Shown here: positions 1 to 11,390 of the stretch, in pieces
Numbering within the stretch: the first letter of the stretch is position 1
Layout of the letters: each line of letters opens with the position of its first letter
Position numbers and translations under genes: made by a program
Assembly: GCA_963383645.1 (NCBI GenBank)
Contig: OY726569.1
Location: 79,341,211-79,405,210 of the forward strand
Reading direction: 5' to 3'
DNA from: Muscardinus avellanarius
Lineage: Eukaryota; Chordata; Mammalia; Rodentia; Gliridae
DNA length: 64,000 bases
Notes under the pieces: generated by a model
What the model saw: only the letters and a program-made list of their open reading frames with translations
Told to the model about the DNA's origin: nothing
Database searches by the model: none

Positions 1-113
1 TTGCAAGGGCCTCACTAAGTAGCTGAAGCTGGCCGTGAACTGCGATCCTCCCGCCTCAGCCTCCAGAATGCTGGGATTACAAGCATGCGCCACCACGCCT
101 GTCTTAAGTTTTT
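1..113 (-). repeat. B1-dID SINE, cut by the window edge
   Basis: Reverse of the B1 head: GCCTCAGCCTCC, AATGCTGGGATTACAAGC and GCCACCACGCC in order. The ID arm lies outside the window. B1-dID is the main SINE of squirrels and some other rodents. Confidence 0.9.
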
Positions 114-606
114 ATTTTTAAGGCAGTAACTAAAACTGCTCAAGCAGTCAATTTTATTGGTGTTGCATTACAAATAGCCTAAAATTAACAGAATGTTTTT
201 TTACAGAAAGCCAATATTTGAGCAGCCTTCCATCATTATTTTTAAAGATAAGAGGTTTTTAGTTTCTACACTGTGTTATTTACATAAAAAGCTTTCAAAT
301 AGAGAATAACTGTTAAGACATTGCTATTTCATTTTCTCAGTGCAGGGTGCAGCTAACAACCTCCCCTTCTTTGGAAGTGCAATGCTTCTCAAACATTTAT
401 ACTCCATTCACAAACATGAGTCACTGGAAATCTTTTATGATAGTTACACCCAATATAAGTAGAATTCAGTCCTTACCCTTTCATTAACACTGGGGGGAAA
501 GACAAAGCTACCACTGAACCACAGTATATAATAAATCCAGAAAGAAATCTGTTCTAAAGGTTTCAAATTGAATTACAACCCTAAGTTTTTAGAAGGAAGT
601 CTTATT
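114..606. other. Unassigned A/T-rich stretch
   Basis: No open frame of note and no repeat I recognise; possibly old transposon remains. Confidence 0.5.
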
Positions 607-798
607 AGCCAGGTGCAACAGCACACTCTTGTAATCCTAGTACTTGGGACACGAGACAGGAGGATCACAGGTTTGAGGTCAGTCTGAGCAAGTAGTGAGA
701 CTGTCATCCATCTAGCAAGACCCTGTTTCAAAATAAAAATAAAATAGGGCTGAGGATGTATCTCAGAGGTAGAATGCCCTTAGGTTCAACCTCCAGTA

Positions 799-838
<40 letters not shown>

Positions 839-841
839 ACA
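607..841 (+). repeat. B1-dID SINE with (CA)n tail
   Basis: Diverged head (CCAGGTGCAACAGCAC), A-rich middle and ID arm, ending in about 41 nt of CA repeat from 801. Confidence 0.85.
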
Positions 842-908
842 AAAAGAAAGTATCAAAGAATGCCACTAGGATCTGCAAGTACAAAATGCCTTTTTTATAT
901 TCTTCCTG

Positions 909-1344
909 GGCCCTGGGCATAGTGGTGCATGCTTGCAATCCCAGTACTTGGGAGTCAGAGACAGGAGGATCACAGGTTCGTGGCTAGCCTCAGCTACTTA
1001 GTGAGGTCCTGTTTCAAAATAAAGAATTACAGCCGGGCGTGGTGGTGCAGGCTTGTAATCCCAGCATTCGGGAGGCTGAGACAGGAGGATCACAGTTCGC
1101 AGACAGCCTCAGCTACTTAGTGAGGTCCTCTGCAACTCAGTGAGACCCTGTTTTAATATAAAGAATGAAAAATAGGTCAGGGAATGTAGGTCAGAGGTAG
1201 AATGCTCCTGGGTTCCATACCAAAAAGAAGAAGAAGGAGAAGGAGAAGGAGAAGGAGAAGGAGAAGAAGAATTATTAAAAATAGGGCTGGGGGTATAGCT
1301 CAGAAGTCGAATGCTACTGGGTTCAATCCTCAGTACTATAATAA
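909..1344 (+). repeat. Two adjacent B1-dID SINEs plus an extra ID arm
   Basis: A copy lacking its ID arm (909-1029) abuts a full copy starting GCCGGGCGTGGTGG (1031-1215). A purine run (1216-1272) follows, then a second ID arm (1276-1344). The second arm probably belongs to the first, interrupted copy, which would make this a nested insertion. Confidence 0.8.
1216..1272. repeat. (GAAGGA)n purine microsatellite
   Basis: Imperfect AGAAGG/AGGAGA run in the tail of the inner SINE. Confidence 0.9.
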
Positions 1345-1420
1345 ATACATACATACATATATACATACATACATACATACATACATACATACATACACAC
1401 ATACATACACACATACATAT
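1345..1420. repeat. (CATA)n microsatellite
   Basis: Tetranucleotide run at the end of an ID arm, with CACA interruptions toward the right. Confidence 0.95.
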
Positions 1421-1776
1421 TCTTCCTAGGAAGGGAAATGTAAATTGCTACTTTTTGGAGGATGATTTACCAGAACCATTTAAAATGGAACAAAAGCGTG
1501 TTCCCGCTGTGGCATAGTCAGAGGTGGGGTTTGGGGAGTTATTGGGCCACAAGGTCTCTGAGCTCATCACAGGTTTAATCCATCGATGGATTAAGAATTT
1601 GATAGAATTTTGGGAAGATGTCGAAATGGAGATCTAGATGGGTGGGGTCTAGATGGAGAAAGCGGTGTGTCCTGGAAGGTATATTATTCTCCGTCCTCTT
1701 CCCTCTCCTGCCATCCCTCTGCTTCCTGACTGCATGAGGTGAGCAGCCTAGGCCAATTTTGTGTCAAAGCTAGGAA

Positions 1777-1784
<8 letters not shown>

Positions 1785-1830
<46 letters not shown>
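1785..1830. repeat. (AT)n microsatellite
   Basis: About 46 nt of perfect AT repeat preceded by an A-run. Confidence 0.95.
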
Positions 1831-1833
<3 letters not shown>

Positions 1834-1945
1834 ATACATATCTTGTTCTCTAGGCTTAGAAGAATTTGTGATTGATTATAAGATCTTTTTTTGGGTGTCT
1901 TGAAGGAAAATGTAGCCGCTCATTATCTGAAACAAGGTCTTGCGG

Positions 1946-2024
1946 GCCTGGGATGCAGCTCGGTAGCAAAGCATCCGCGCTGCAAGTGCGATGTCCTGGG
2001 ACGGATCCCCAGTGCCAAAAAGAC
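1946..2024 (+). repeat. Solo ID element, diverged
   Basis: GCCTGGGATGCAGCTCGGTAG is the box A region and GACGGATCCCCAGTGCC the box B end. No B1 head precedes it. It is a tRNA-derived SINE, not a tRNA gene. Confidence 0.7.
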
Positions 2025-2204
2025 AAAAATAAATCAATCTAAATAAAATCTATTCTGTGCTGATATGTTAAGATTAACATTTTTGACATTTCGCATGGCA
2101 AATCTGACTGAAACAAGGGGTTGTGTTTACTGCTTGCTCAAGGGAAGGAGAGATGCACTTGTGAGGTGCAGCGTTTCTGGGCAGAGCTGAGCAGTAATCC
2201 CATA

Positions 2205-2545
2205 CAGTGGTCCCCCCTTATCCTTGGGGGATGCATCCCAAGATCAACCAGTGGATTCCTGAAGCCATGGATAGTACCAAAACCCAGATACAAGCCCTGC
2301 AGTGCCACCATCGTTGGTCTGATCACCAAGACAGCTATTAAGTAGCTAACAGGCAGGTAGCATATACAGTGTGGACATGCCAGAGAAGAGGATAATTCAT
2401 GTCCTGGGAGGGGCAGAGTTAGATGGTGTAAGATTCCGTCATTACTCAGAAGAGCATGCGGTTTAAAAGTCAGGAATTGTTTATCTGGGAAATTTTTCCA
2501 TTTAACATTATCGATGGGATGACTTTGAGTAATTGACACCTGGGG
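2205..2545 (-). mobile_element. Tigger-type DNA transposon, internally deleted
   Basis: CAGTGGTCCCCCCTTATCC at 2205 is a Tigger-type terminal inverted repeat next to a TA target. The reverse strand then follows the usual Tigger leader order (ATAAACAATTC near 2480, then TTCTGAGTA, then GTATATGCTACC). The transposase region is missing, so this is a non-autonomous relic. The far end near 2545 is approximate. Confidence 0.65.
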
Positions 2546-2697
2546 AAGTGATACTGCAGCTGGAGATGGCTGTGTAGGTTTTGGGGAAGCATGGAATTCA
2601 GAGATGGCCCAGCTCTGGTTGGTTGATCTTTAGCCTCAAAGCACAGTCAGTGGAAGGGAGGCTATTGCCAACTGGCTATTTTCAGAAGTGTGTGGAG

Positions 2698-2909
2698 AGC
2701 CGGCCGTGGGAGTGCACGCTTGTAATTCCTGCATTCGGGAGGCTGAGACAGGAGGATCGCAGTTTGTGGCCAGCCTCAGCTACTAAGTGAGGCCCTTTGC
2801 AACTCAGTGAGACCCTGTTTTGGAATAAATAATAAAAACTGGGGCTGGAGGTGTAGCTTGGAGGTAGAATGCCCCTGGGTTCCATTCCTGGTACCACACA
2901 CACAAAAAA
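2698..2909 (+). repeat. B1-dID SINE with clear target-site duplication
   Basis: Flanked by AAGTGTGTGGAG at 2686-2697 and 2910-2921. Full length, with head GCCGGCCGTGGGAG and an intact ID arm. Confidence 0.95.
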
Positions 2910-2921
2910 AAGTGTGTGGAG

Positions 2922-4374
2922 CTGATTAGTGATGGGGTGTGGTGTCAGGAACTGGTTACTGAACCAAGGGGGCTGTACAAACCAAGTGGTTCATAACCAC
3001 TACTAAGAGTTACTTGTTATCACTGCTACATAATGATTAGTCTTTCTTAGGAAAAGGATGGAAATGTTTTATTCTCAGGGGAAAGGGAGGTAGAAGGAAG
3101 GTAAATCTCCATACATACAAAATGAAAATTTTCAGGAAATGGCTATGTGGAGCCTTTGTCAAGGGGGCTAATCACAACTGGCCAGGACTAGTCCCTGAAG
3201 AAGGGTCCCAAAGGCACCCAGAGCCGCCTGGATTCCTGGATTTGAGGTAAGAGCATCCTGGCTCCTCCTCAACTCCCACTGATGAGAAATTTCATGTCAG
3301 GTCTCTGTGGAGGGCAGGCAGCTCTAGGTTGCGCCCTGGGTTCTGCCTGGATCTCCCCATCCTGCATCATGACTTGCACGACCACACAGGCCTAGCCCTG
3401 CTGCACAGGAACCCACATGTGGAACTGAGCCTGCTGGGCCTCCCTCCCTCAGCCCTGGACTCCTGTGTATGTGGCAGGCTGGCCAGGCCAGCTGTCAGCC
3501 CCTGACCCTGCAGGATGCTGGGCGGGTTCTCACCCTTTGGCCAATTTCTCACCCTCCCCAGACTTCCTTCCAACTTGTCTGGCAACTGTGAAGCTTGCAG
3601 GCTTCAGGAAAGGACTGTGGTAGGGAGAGAGCTTGGAAAAGGTCAAGGGGCGACTCAGGGAAGGGTGTCACCCTGCAAGGGGGAGCCTCAGGCTCCCGCC
3701 TCCTGCCCTGGCCCAGCGTCCTGACCCACGTGTCTGTAAACACCAGGGCTGTGGCTGTGGCTGGGCAGCGTGAGGCTCTGGTTACATTGGTGCCTGCCCG
3801 GTGACTCTTGGGTGGCCCAGGCTGGCTGGGTGGGGGCAGGGCTTTAGAGAGAGGAGGAGAAAGAAAGGCAGAGGCTGGGGTGGCCGTGGAGCCTCCAGCC
3901 CTGAGCCCCAACAAGGACAGCTTGGAGTGATCTTGAAGAGCAACTGATTCTCTGGAGTCAGAACGGGGCAGTGCCCTGTGCCCAGCACCCAGATGACACC
4001 CAAGGCTCGGCTCTGCGAGGGAGCCTCAGCCTCCTTTCTGCCTGCCCATCCTGCCTAGGTGTTTTCCACGGTAGCAAAGTTTGCTCGGGGGACTAGCAAC
4101 ACACCATCTTTTTGGCCCGGAGCCCCTAAGGTGGGGCCTCAGCTGCCGCCAGTGTCAGGGGAGGGGCGCACTCGGGCTTCCCTCAGGAAAGGGAAGGGTC
4201 AAGCTTCTCTGGGAAAACAGCTGCTGGGCTCTGGTGCTGACAGACAGCCATCTTTCCACACCAAAGCTCAGTCCTGTCGCCGCCCTGTCTGGGCCCTTGA
4301 TTTCCCACCAGAGTGTGTGGAGGGAACCCACCTCACAGATGGTCTGGCATGCTTCTCAGGCTGGGAGCAGACCC
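2922..4374. other. Unique intergenic DNA
   Basis: A/T-rich to 3200, then GC-rich. Frames of 60-120 codons on both strands overlap each other and show no recognised domain. I see no gene. Confidence 0.6.
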
Positions 4375-4472
4375 CTCCTCCCTCCACTTCCCTCCTCCTC
4401 TCCTCCTCTCCTCCCCTCCTCCCCTTCTCCCTCTTCTCCTCCTCCCTTTCTCCCTTTTCCCCTCCTCCACTC
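4375..4472. repeat. Polypyrimidine tract (CCTCCT)n
   Basis: About 98 nt almost free of purines on the plus strand, built of TCCTCC, CCCTTCT and similar blocks. Confidence 0.9.
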
Positions 4473-4574
4473 TTCAGCCTATGGAAGAGGTGCCACAAGG
4501 CTCCAATTTGACCCCAGTCCTGAACAGTTAAATTTGACAATTCTGGCTCACCTGACCGACTTGCATGGCTTTGG

Positions 4575-4670
4575 AAGAAGCCTGGGCCTCGGCTTCTTCA
4601 CTTGTAAAATGAAGAGGCAAAAATTCCTGAATGTTCTTTCAGCCCTGAATCTCAAGATCCTGTCACATTT
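4575..4670. repeat. MIR fragment
   Basis: CTTCTTCACTTGTAAAATGAAG is the typical MIR core segment, well diverged. Confidence 0.45.
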
Positions 4671-4699
4671 CTATTTAAAAACAAAAAACAAAAAACTCA

Positions 4700-4859
4700 G
4701 TACTTGGGAGGCTGAGACAGGAGGATCATGCAGGTTCGAAGCCAGCCTCAGTTATTTAGTGAGGCTCTCAGCAGCTTAGTGAGACCCTGCTTCAAAATAA
4801 AATGTAAAATAGGTCTGGAGGTATAGCCCAGAGGTAGAAAGCCCCTAGGTTCCATTCCC

Positions 4860-4898
<39 letters not shown>
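4700..4898 (+). repeat. B1-dID SINE, 5' truncated, (CA)n tail
   Basis: Starts inside the head (GTACTTGGGAGGCTGAGACA). The ID arm is of the GGTCTGGAGGTATAGCCC kind. CA repeat at 4864-4898. Confidence 0.9.
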
Positions 4899-4900
<2 letters not shown>

Positions 4901-4908
4901 CTCTATGC

Positions 4909-5118
4909 TGCCAGAAGCAGTGGCACAGGCCTTAATCCCAGTACTTGGGAGGCTTAGACAGGAGTATTGCAGGTTCAAGGCCAGTATTAGCCCAAGACCA
5001 CTTAGCCACACCACTTAGCAAGACCCTGATTCCAAAAGAAAAAAAAAAAAAGAGGGGGGTGCAGAAGTGTAACTTGGAGGTAGAATATCCCTGGGTTTAT
5101 TCCCCAGTACCACAAAAC
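4909..5118 (+). repeat. B1-dID SINE, diverged
   Basis: GCCAGAAGCAGTGGC head, an A13 run in the middle, and an ID arm ending CCCAGTACCAC. Confidence 0.85.
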
Positions 5119-5343
5119 AAAAGCAACTCAGGGCCTCTGGCTACGTGACAAAGCCCAGACTTCCCTGCATCAGCTGAAGGGAATACTTGAAATCCAGCTT
5201 GGCGTTCCTGCCTGAGTCTCCTCTACCTAGACCTAGGCTTTTCCAGTCACCTTTCAGGTGGCTTTCTATTCTTCAAAGCACAGCTCAAATGCCACCAACT
5301 TTCTTTTCTTCTGTTATAATCTAATTTCTTTGACTCGTGTTTT

Positions 5344-5424
5344 ATTTCAGTGCTGGGGATCAAACTTGAGACCTTGCACAGGCTGGGCAAAGTGCCCTAA
5401 CACTGAGCTACACCCCAGCCCTTT
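5344..5424 (-). repeat. Solo ID element
   Basis: Plus strand shows the reverse of an ID: GCTGGGGATCAAAC ... GAGCTACACCCCAGCCC, with no B1 head. Confidence 0.75.
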
Positions 5425-5720
5425 TGACAAACTTTCTAAGGGCAGAGATGATGTCTTACTCCTCGCTGTGTAACCTGGGTAATTCAGGTGCTCAGCTGAG
5501 CTGTCTCTGCCCAGCGTCTTATTGAGTGGAGGAAGCTCTGTTAGGTAGTTAGCTAGACAGTAGCAGACAGGTCAGCTGGGACTGACTGGAAGTTTACCTG
5601 CAGAGCCTTCTTGCTCCACGCCTCCCTTGTGTGAAAGGGGAGAGAAAATAACAGGGTCACTAAAGTGCACCATGCAAAAGGCAGTCACCCAGATGTGGTA
5701 TGTATAAGAAAGGTGTCCAA

Positions 5721-5968
5721 GCCAGGCGTGGTGGTGCACGCTTGTAATCCCAGCATTCGGGAGGCTGAGACCGGAGGATCACGGTTCGCGGACAGCCTCA
5801 GCTACTTAGTGAGGCCTTCTGCAACTCAGTGAGACCCTGTTTCAAAATAAAGAATAAAAATAGGGCAGGGGGTGTAGCTTGGAAGTCAAATGCCCCTGGG
5901 TTCCATTCCCAGACCCGCAAAAAAAAAAAAAAAAAAAAAAAAAAAGGAAAGAAAGAAAGAAAGAAAGG
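5721..5968 (+). repeat. B1-dID SINE, young-looking, poly(A) and (GAAA)n tail
   Basis: Near-consensus GCCAGGCGTGGTGGTGCACG head and ID arm, then A26 and four GAAA units. A direct repeat close to GAAAGGTGTCCA / GAAAGGTTTCCA flanks it. Confidence 0.93.
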
Positions 5969-7412
5969 TTTCCAGAGGGACTATAAAGTGATGTGATGCT
6001 GTGTGGCCACTTCCTCTCCTGGAAGTGCCCTCTCCAGACTCCTCCTGTACCATAATCCCTGCCCAGGCCCCGTTCTAGTCCAGGGAATGGCCACCCAGAG
6101 GCTCTTCCCTTGGAGCGCAGCCTTCCCCTCCTTCTCCTGCCTTTCTCATGTGATACCTTCACTTCTGCAGTAAGTGCTTTCCCAGCAGATAAGCAAGGGC
6201 TGAGGCTGTGCAGGATCATTTTAAGATCCCCAGGATTTCTTCCTAGAACAATCCACTGTAATCGGTGAATTGGTTGCCTGGATTTGCCACAGCCTGCTAA
6301 GTGGCATTTGGACCTCAGTCTGTGTCCCTAGAGATCACTCTCCACATGGTGGGCGGAGTGAGCTTTCTAAAATGTAGCTAATGTCACTTTATTCTTCTGC
6401 TCCAGACCCTTCAGTGCTTCCCCTCCACAGCACAGAAAACCGCAGACCCTTGAGGCCTGGCCGCTGCTGTCGACCTGTTCACACCTCCCAGAGCCCTATC
6501 TCCTCTGTATCACCCCCAGCCCACTGGGAGGCCTCTGGCCACAGTGCCGCAGGCCCTGCACTCACCTCTGCAGCAGGTGGAGGTCTAGAGCGCCTTTCCC
6601 CAACGCCGCGGTCTCCTCCCCTCCCTCCTGGCTGTTACCCATCATTGCGTAATAAATCACCCTGAAACAATCTGTTATTAAGGGATCTCGTGATTCTGTG
6701 GGTTAGGAAATCAATCGGGACAGAGAGGGAGCAGGCAGCTTCACTTTGCAAAGTCTGAAGCCTCAGCTGATTTGACGTGGCCGGGAGCCGGAAGGGCTTG
6801 GGTTGACTGAGCATTTCTCTCTCTCTCCCCATCTCCATGTGTCACCTGGAGCTTCCTTGAACCTGGTGACCACAGGATGCTTGGCAGGACGGAGACCAAG
6901 AGACAGAGAGCATAGCGCCAGTGCTCCTGAAGCTGGGGTGGGAATGGGGTCAAAACAGGCCAGCATGGGTCCAAAGGGAGGGAACAGAGGTCACTGCTCC
7001 GGGAGTGTCCAGGCCATCTGACACACCACCACTACAATTTGGCAACATTTCTTATTTTTCTACATGGGTAATTTGTTTATGGAGCAAACAGTAGCCTGCG
7101 GACAAGCTTTTCCCTCTCCAGTCATTGCTTCTATGTAACTACGTTGGTTTTCCTCTTCCTGTCTCTTAACAGCATCATGGGCTGATCTTCCAACATCCCT
7201 GTCCCCCACCCCCTTTTATTATTTTTTTAAAGATTCAGCCCCTTTTAGGATAATCCATCTAGTTTAAAACTAACTTTTTCCCTCCCCTGGGCAAGGCCTG
7301 GATTAGGTCCAGGCATCTCTGAGGGGTGTCATCGACCCTCACACCCATCCTTTCCTCTCCCCAGTCCCTTTCTCTTCTATTTATTCCCCTTCTCCCTCTC
7401 CCCTCCTCCCTT
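5969..7412. other. Intergenic DNA with old repeat remains
   Basis: 6330-6560 resembles an L2 3' end (GCTTTCTAAAATG ... CTCCAGACCCTTCAGTGCTTCCCC). 6640-6970 resembles an antisense MaLR-type LTR (CGTAATAAATCACC, then GATTCTGTGGGTTAGGAAATC). Neither call is firm. The rest is unassigned. Confidence 0.4.
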
Positions 7413-7742
7413 TGCACTGGGGATAGAATCCAGGGGTGCTCTGCCTCTGAGCTACACCCCCAGCCCTTTTTTAAAATTTATTTTGAAACAGGGTCTCACT
7501 AAGTTTCTGAGAGTCTCTCTAAGTTGCTGAGACTGGCCTTAAACCTGCAATCCTTCTTTCTCAGCCTCCCAAGTACTAGGATTACAGGTGTGCGTCACTG
7601 TGCCTGGCCTTTTATTTTAAAGCAGGCTCTCACTAAGTTGCTGAAGGCCTTGCTAAAGTTGCTGATGCTGGCCTCAAACCTGCAATCCTCTTGTTTCAGT
7701 CTCCCAAATCCTGGGATCACAGGCATGTGCCACCACGGCCAG
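7413..7742 (-). repeat. B1-dID SINE followed by a second B1 head
   Basis: 7413-7608 is a whole copy in reverse. 7609-7742 is a second middle-plus-head piece without an ID arm, so one copy probably landed in the A-rich middle of the other. Confidence 0.85.
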
Positions 7743-9083
7743 ATCAGGCAGCAGGGACGGGGGGAAAGTCTCTCTCGGCTGCGCCATTTCTTCTCTGGCT
7801 GTGCATTCGCCTGGCATGAAGATGCCCACTCTCCTGTGGGCTCCCTGCAGGGCCACACCACACCGGGGTCCCATGATGTGGGAGATCATTTCTAGTGTCG
7901 TATCTGACAGCCCCCCTCAGCCATACCCCAACCTACACCCCACAGCCGAGAGCCCTCTCGGGACAACAAGAGCCAAGCAGCTCAGGACAGTCCTTCTACC
8001 ATGTACACCTGCCCCCAGGAGACTCCTGCTGGGGGCCCAGGTGTCCTCTCCACCACTCCTTCATTCTGCACCCTCTCACTCTCTGACTGCCCATTCAGAC
8101 TGGATACGGGCAACTCCAGCTCCAGAGAGAGGAGGGAAAGGGTCCAGCCCCCAGGAGTCAGGGACTCTGTCCCCCTCCCTTCCGTCCCTGGTTTGTGGGT
8201 TGTGGAGACTGAAGAAGGGGTGCTGGTGATGTTTGCATGTAATAGAATTACTCCAGCCACCTCAAGAAATTTGGTAGGCAAACCCATCCAGCCCCAAATT
8301 CTTTCTTTGTTTTAGACCATAGACTACTCAAGAGCCTCTTTTCCTTCGCTCTGAGCCTGGCCCCCGATCTGAGCTGCAGAGAGGACCCAGCCCATATCCT
8401 GTCTGCCTGTCCTCTGGAACGTGACCACCAGGGAAGGCCCTGCGCGTGGGATTCCACAGCGGCTCCCGGGTTCCAGGAGCAGCGTCTAGTACCCCAGCGC
8501 GGCTCCACGATGCGCGAAAGCAAATGCGAAGGCCGTCAGGACCCAGTGGGTCTGAATGTGGTCAGATGGACCGTCAAGTCCTTCCTTCTTGTTGCTGCTA
8601 CAGGGCCTCTGGCCAAGGACGCAGACTTTTGCTTCTGACCTCTGGGAGCTGCCCTGGTTTCTGTCTAGGTCCGTACAGGGTCGCTGGACTGGGTGGGGAG
8701 GCTGCCCTCCACGTGGGTGTTCTCAGGGAGCCAGAAGCCTGGGAGAGTCCCTAGGGGCTGGGCTGGGGTCCTAGGGGCTGAGATGGAGGCCTCCCCTTGT
8801 GGGGAGGACTGCTCTCAGTCCATAGAAGGCAGTGGCTCAGAACAGCCAGCCAAAGAAGCAGGAAAGTGCGCTTCTTCTGCTAAGTGTGTCCCCTGGGGCT
8901 GACCCACACCCTCCCTGTGATCCCCAGCCAGGAGAACATTCTGACCAGAGTGTCCTGGGGGGCCCAGGCCTCAGTGAGCAGGCTGCCAAGGGCAGCTGCC
9001 TGACTGGCCTGCTCTACCCTGCAGGACCATCCAAGGCCCCCTCCAAAGCCTGAGGCAGGTCACAGCCTGTCCTGGGTTTTGTA
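7743..9083. other. Unique intergenic DNA
   Basis: GC-rich. It contains a small local duplication of TCCTAGGGGCTG near 8748-8780. Open frames up to 142 codons overlap on both strands and carry no recognised domain. I see no gene. Confidence 0.6.
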
Positions 9084-9302
9084 GGGTTTTTTTTTTCCCT
9101 TCAGGTCTGGGAATGGAATGCAGGGGCATTTGACCTCTGAGCTATACCCCCCTGCCCTATTTTTTATTCTTTATTTTGAAACTGGGTCTCACTGAGTTGC
9201 AGAGGGCCTCACTAAGTAGCTGAGGCTGTCCGCGAACCGCGATCCTCCGGTCTCAGCCTCCCAAATGCTGGGATTATAAGCATCCGCGACCACGCCCGGC
9301 TG
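9084..9302 (-). repeat. B1-dID SINE
   Basis: T-rich start, reversed ID arm (CTGAGCTATACCCCCC), then the reversed head ending CCACGCCCGGC. Confidence 0.93.
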
Positions 9303-9448
9303 TCCTGTGGGTTTTAGCTCAAGCAAGGAAGTGGGGCCAAGGAAAGAATGGAGAACCCCCTTCCACCAACACACACAACATAAAAGGACACACACACACC
9401 TCGTGGTTCAGAAGGAGATGGGAGTTTGATAGTAAGTGGTTAGGACGC

Positions 9449-9684
9449 AAAAAAAAAAAAAAAAAAAAAAAAAAAAGACAGGCGTGGGGCACACGCTTGT
9501 AATCCCAGGCTGAGACAGGAGGATCACACATGTTCGAAGCCAGCCTCAGCTACTGAGCGAGGCTCTCAGCAACTTAGTGAGACCCTGTTTCCAAATAAAA
9601 TATAAAATAGGTCTGGGGATATAGCCCGGAGGTAGAAAGCCTCTGGGTTCTGCCCCCAGTACTACCAAAAAAAAAAAAAAAAAA
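9449..9684 (+). repeat. A-run and B1-dID SINE
   Basis: A28 at 9449-9477, then a copy whose head has a short deletion (GTAATCCCAGGCTGAG). The ID arm is of the TAGGTCTGGGGATATAGCCCGG subfamily. Confidence 0.9.
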
Positions 9685-10280
9685 GTAGAAAAAAATGTTT
9701 TCATGTCAAGGCATTAAGGAGAAAAGCAGGGGAAGTTGGAAGGTAAAAGAAAGAAGAAATTGGCCACAGATTCTCGCATCTGGCAGCCCAGCAGGTGGGA
9801 GGTGGTGCAAGTCAGTCCCCCTGTCCCCGGCTGTCTCTCCTGCGGCCTGCAGCGCCTGGGAGCTGCGTTCCCCACGATGTCTGGAGGGCCAGGCACTGGG
9901 CTGGTTGTGGGTGGCTCTGGAGCAGGAGAAGGGAACTGTGCTCTTGTTCAGAGATGGCTGAGACTAGGCCTCTACCTTTGAGGTAACACTGCGAGAGGCT
10001 ATCCAGAAAACTGAGATTAAAGCCCAGGCCCTGTGAGAAGTGTCAACGCCATTTAGCTAAGCCCCTCAAATTAAGGATGAAAATAAAGGCAGAGGGAAAC
10101 CCAGAGTTGCTTGGCCTGCTAGAGACAAGGCCCCACCTTTGATTTCCAGTTCAGCGCCCTTTGGGCTCTCTATCGGTCATTTGCCTTCTTGGGCCTCAGT
10201 TTCCTCAGCTGTCAAACAGAGAAAGGAGAAGCCTTCCAATGCTTCATGAACTGTGACACACTGTGTTATAGCCTAAGTGG
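9685..10280. other. Unique intergenic DNA with a MIR scrap
   Basis: A MIR-like piece lies at 10170-10260 (GGGCCTCAGTTTCCTCAGCTGTCAAAC). The rest shows nothing recognisable. Confidence 0.5.
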
Positions 10281-10522
10281 GTCCTTCTTTCCTTCCCCCT
10301 TCCCTCCCTCCTTTCCTCCCTTCCTTCCTTCCTTCCTTCTTTAACCCACAGGGATTCAACCTACAAGCCATACCCACCCTTCTTATTTTTTTGTTTGGAA
10401 GCAGGGCCTCGCCAGGTTGCTGGGAGTCTCACTAGGTTGCCGAGGCTGTCCTCAAACCTGCGGCCCTCCCGTCTCAGCCTCCCAAGTGCTGGGATTACAG
10501 GCATGTGTCACCGCGCCTGGAC
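10281..10522 (-). repeat. (CCTT)n tract and degraded B1-dID SINE
   Basis: 10281-10342 is CCTT/TCCC repeat, the reversed tail. 10343-10522 is an old SINE with a damaged ID arm. It ends 137 bp short of the inferred PGF cleavage site. Confidence 0.85.
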
Positions 10523-10678
10523 GCAGCAGGTCTTCTGAGAAGAGGAAGCTGAGGCTGGGTGACTCTGTGCTCCTCGGGGTTACCCACAGCCTCCCTTTGT
10601 CCTGCTTGCACTTCCTGCTCCTGCCCGCCACTCCCACAGACACATGCCCCTGGACAAGCTGCTTCCAGACTAGAATGC

Positions 10679-10684
10679 TTTATT
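10679..10684 (-). promoter_or_regulatory. PGF polyadenylation signal AATAAA
   Basis: The minus strand reads CTTGAATAAAGCATTC, a canonical hexamer and the only one on this strand between the stop codon and 10,660. Cleavage is expected 10-30 nt further down the minus strand. Confidence 0.85.
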
Positions 10685-11390
10685 CAAGAGAATCTGGCTC
10701 GGCAGTCAGACGGCCCTGCGGGACAGCTGGTGGGGCCACGAGCCCTCAGGAATCCGGTCCGCTTTCCACAGCCATGGGGTTGGGACACAGGGCCCCTCTC
10801 CTGGTGACCTCATCCCCGTTTGCTGGGCTGCACCTTGTCCAGCCTGCACTCTGTCCAGCCTGGGGCCCACTCTGCCCGTGTCCCTGAGAGGGGGCAGGGT
10901 GCCAGTGCCTTGGCTGGAAGAACAAGGTCTCAGAAGAAGCAGGTGGCAGAATGTGAGGAGCGGCCTCAGAGGCCGAGAGCGCTCCAGGCAGGCGCTGTTC
11001 TCCATAGCTGAACGTCCCTGTCTCCAGGGCGAAGAGCTGCTTCCAGGTGGAGGCCACGGCCAGATCTCTACCCCTGCCTGCCTGCCACACCAAACTCCTG
11101 CACCCCTGTCGTGGCCAGGAGCTCCCCAGCAAAGGTGGCTGTCTGTGCAGTCCTGGGCCCAGGAACAGGTTCTAGGAGCAGGTTCCGGGCCGGCTTCTTC
11201 TTCTCTGGGCCCCGGCTTGCCCCTCGCAAGGCCAAGTCTTGCTTCGTCCGAAGCGGAAGCTCTCGCGGGTCCGCGGCTGGCTTCTCTCCTTCTCTCACGT
11301 TCTGTTTAAGGCACTGAATTCTTGAGGGTCCTGTCCCTCCTTGCCCCTCGTCTTGGAGGAAACGAGTCATTCAACAGGGATGTAGTTGGC

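Noticed and set aside
801..841. CRISPR-like array of short repeats
   Set aside because: The repeats are microsatellites and SINEs; there are no regular spacers and the genome is mammalian.
1946..2024. Possible tRNA genes among the ID elements
   Set aside because: ID elements carry tRNA-like box A and B but no cloverleaf pairing with a proper anticodon arm that I could draw, and they end in A- or CA-rich tails.
4081..4779. 232-codon plus-strand frame
   Set aside because: Its middle is the polypyrimidine tract (runs of P, S, L) and its end is a SINE.
1..10659. RPS6KL1, expected beyond the PGF 3' end
   Set aside because: No kinase-like exons seen; in human the gap is larger than the DNA available here. 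EIF2B2 on the other side is likewise not reached.
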